A stretch of 64,000 nucleotides of DNA from Acidimicrobiia bacterium (GTDB taxonomy: Bacteria; Actinomycetota; Acidimicrobiia; Acidimicrobiales; SKKL01): the NCBI GenBank assembly GCA_041676705.1, contig JBAYRL010000003.1, positions 124,001-188,000 of the forward strand, in the 5' to 3' direction. The notes under the pieces were generated by a model that was not told where the DNA came from, did not search any database, and was given only the letters and a program-made list of their open reading frames with translations. Below, in pieces: positions 63,845 through 64,000 of this stretch. Made by a program: the position numbers and the translations under genes. Position 1 is the stretch's first letter, and each line of letters opens with the position of its first letter.

Positions 63845-64000
63845 ATGCTTGAATTGTTAAAGATTTATATGCCTCGGGTGAAAGCACTGCTCTTCGGCGT
63901 GCTGGTTTTTGAGGTTCTTCAAGCAATCTTCACCCTGCTATTACCACGTGTCACGGCTGACATAATCGACAAGGGCGTTGTTCAAAACGACAGCGGTGCT
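63845..64000 (+). CDS. ABC exporter (MdlB/multidrug type), N-terminal fragment cut by window edge
   Basis: The last 156 bases encode 52 residues (MLELLKIYMPRVKALLFGVL start) with a first membrane helix and the segment LLPRVTADIIDKGV, typical of the opening of type IV ABC exporters with fused permease and ATPase domains (the usual family version reads LLPxLxADIIDxGV). The rest lies outside the window. Divergent from the SDR gene, with a palindrome between. Confidence 0.75.
   Translation, partial: MLELLKIYMPRVKALLFGVLVFEVLQAIFTLLLPRVTADIIDKGVVQNDSGA

Overview
The window looks like chromosomal DNA from an actinobacterium. My best guess is the class Acidimicrobiia or a near relative. The reasons are moderate GC content by eye, frequent GTG and TTG starts, an aconitase with the actinobacterial low-complexity insert, a DsbA-like protein of the mycobacterial Rv2466c type, and many acyl-CoA, SDR, MaoC and Baeyer-Villiger genes typical of lipid- and steroid-using actinobacteria. 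The lineage is inferred from protein style only. I saw no rRNA, tRNA, CRISPR array, insertion sequence, phage gene or att site. Genes are dense, and convergent pairs often overlap or share a strong hairpin terminator.

Layout. 1-6.4 kb: 3' part of valS, then an encapsulin cargo ferritin and encapsulin shell, facing two CNNM/CorC-type membrane proteins. 6.5-15 kb: a UPF0104 membrane protein, acyl-CoA ligase, SDR, acyl-CoA dehydrogenase with a palindromic operator, a GAF-GGDEF signalling protein and a split MaoC hydratase pair. 15-21.4 kb: MMPL transporter, degenerate metallo-beta-lactamase-fold protein, Ric-type Fe-S repair protein, and a copper nitrite reductase with an extra N-terminal cupredoxin. 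The Ric and nirK genes carry similar upstream palindromes. 21.4-35.2 kb: thioesterase, three family-5 (peptide/nickel type) solute-binding lipoproteins, a complete two-permease/two-ATPase importer and two more acyl-CoA ligases. One ligase abuts a permease gene, which suggests import coupled to CoA activation of a carboxylic acid. 35.5-39 kb: aconitase and a small class III nucleotide cyclase.

39.2-42.8 kb: a 4-hydroxyacetophenone-monooxygenase-like Baeyer-Villiger enzyme translationally coupled to a TetR regulator, then a DUF4214-L,D-transpeptidase. 43-47 kb: sufBCD-sufT, without sufS or sufU in the window. 47-49.4 kb: 1-Cys peroxiredoxin, a small unknown protein and a membrane-anchored matrixin-like protease. 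49.5-52.3 kb: an EthA-like monooxygenase whose promoter carries almost the same palindrome as the first monooxygenase, divergent from a GH29 fucosidase. 52.3-55.6 kb: an APH-DUF6285 fusion and a fourth binding lipoprotein. 55.7-62 kb: a 2079-residue alpha-2-macroglobulin-like protein lacking the thioester motif. 62-64 kb: DsbA-like protein, SDR, and the start of an ABC exporter cut by the window edge.

How the genes fit together. Three themes stand out. The first is uptake and beta-oxidation-like breakdown of carboxylic acids or ketones (binding proteins, importer, CoA ligases, dehydrogenase, MaoC pair, SDRs, two Baeyer-Villiger enzymes). The second is nitrite/NO and iron-sulfur/iron handling (NirK, Ric, Suf, encapsulated ferritin, aconitase, peroxiredoxin). 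The third is envelope maintenance (MMPL, macroglobulin, L,D-transpeptidase, CorC proteins). The least expected signals are two pairs of matching promoter palindromes: one links the two monooxygenases and the adjacent TetR, and one links nirK and ric.
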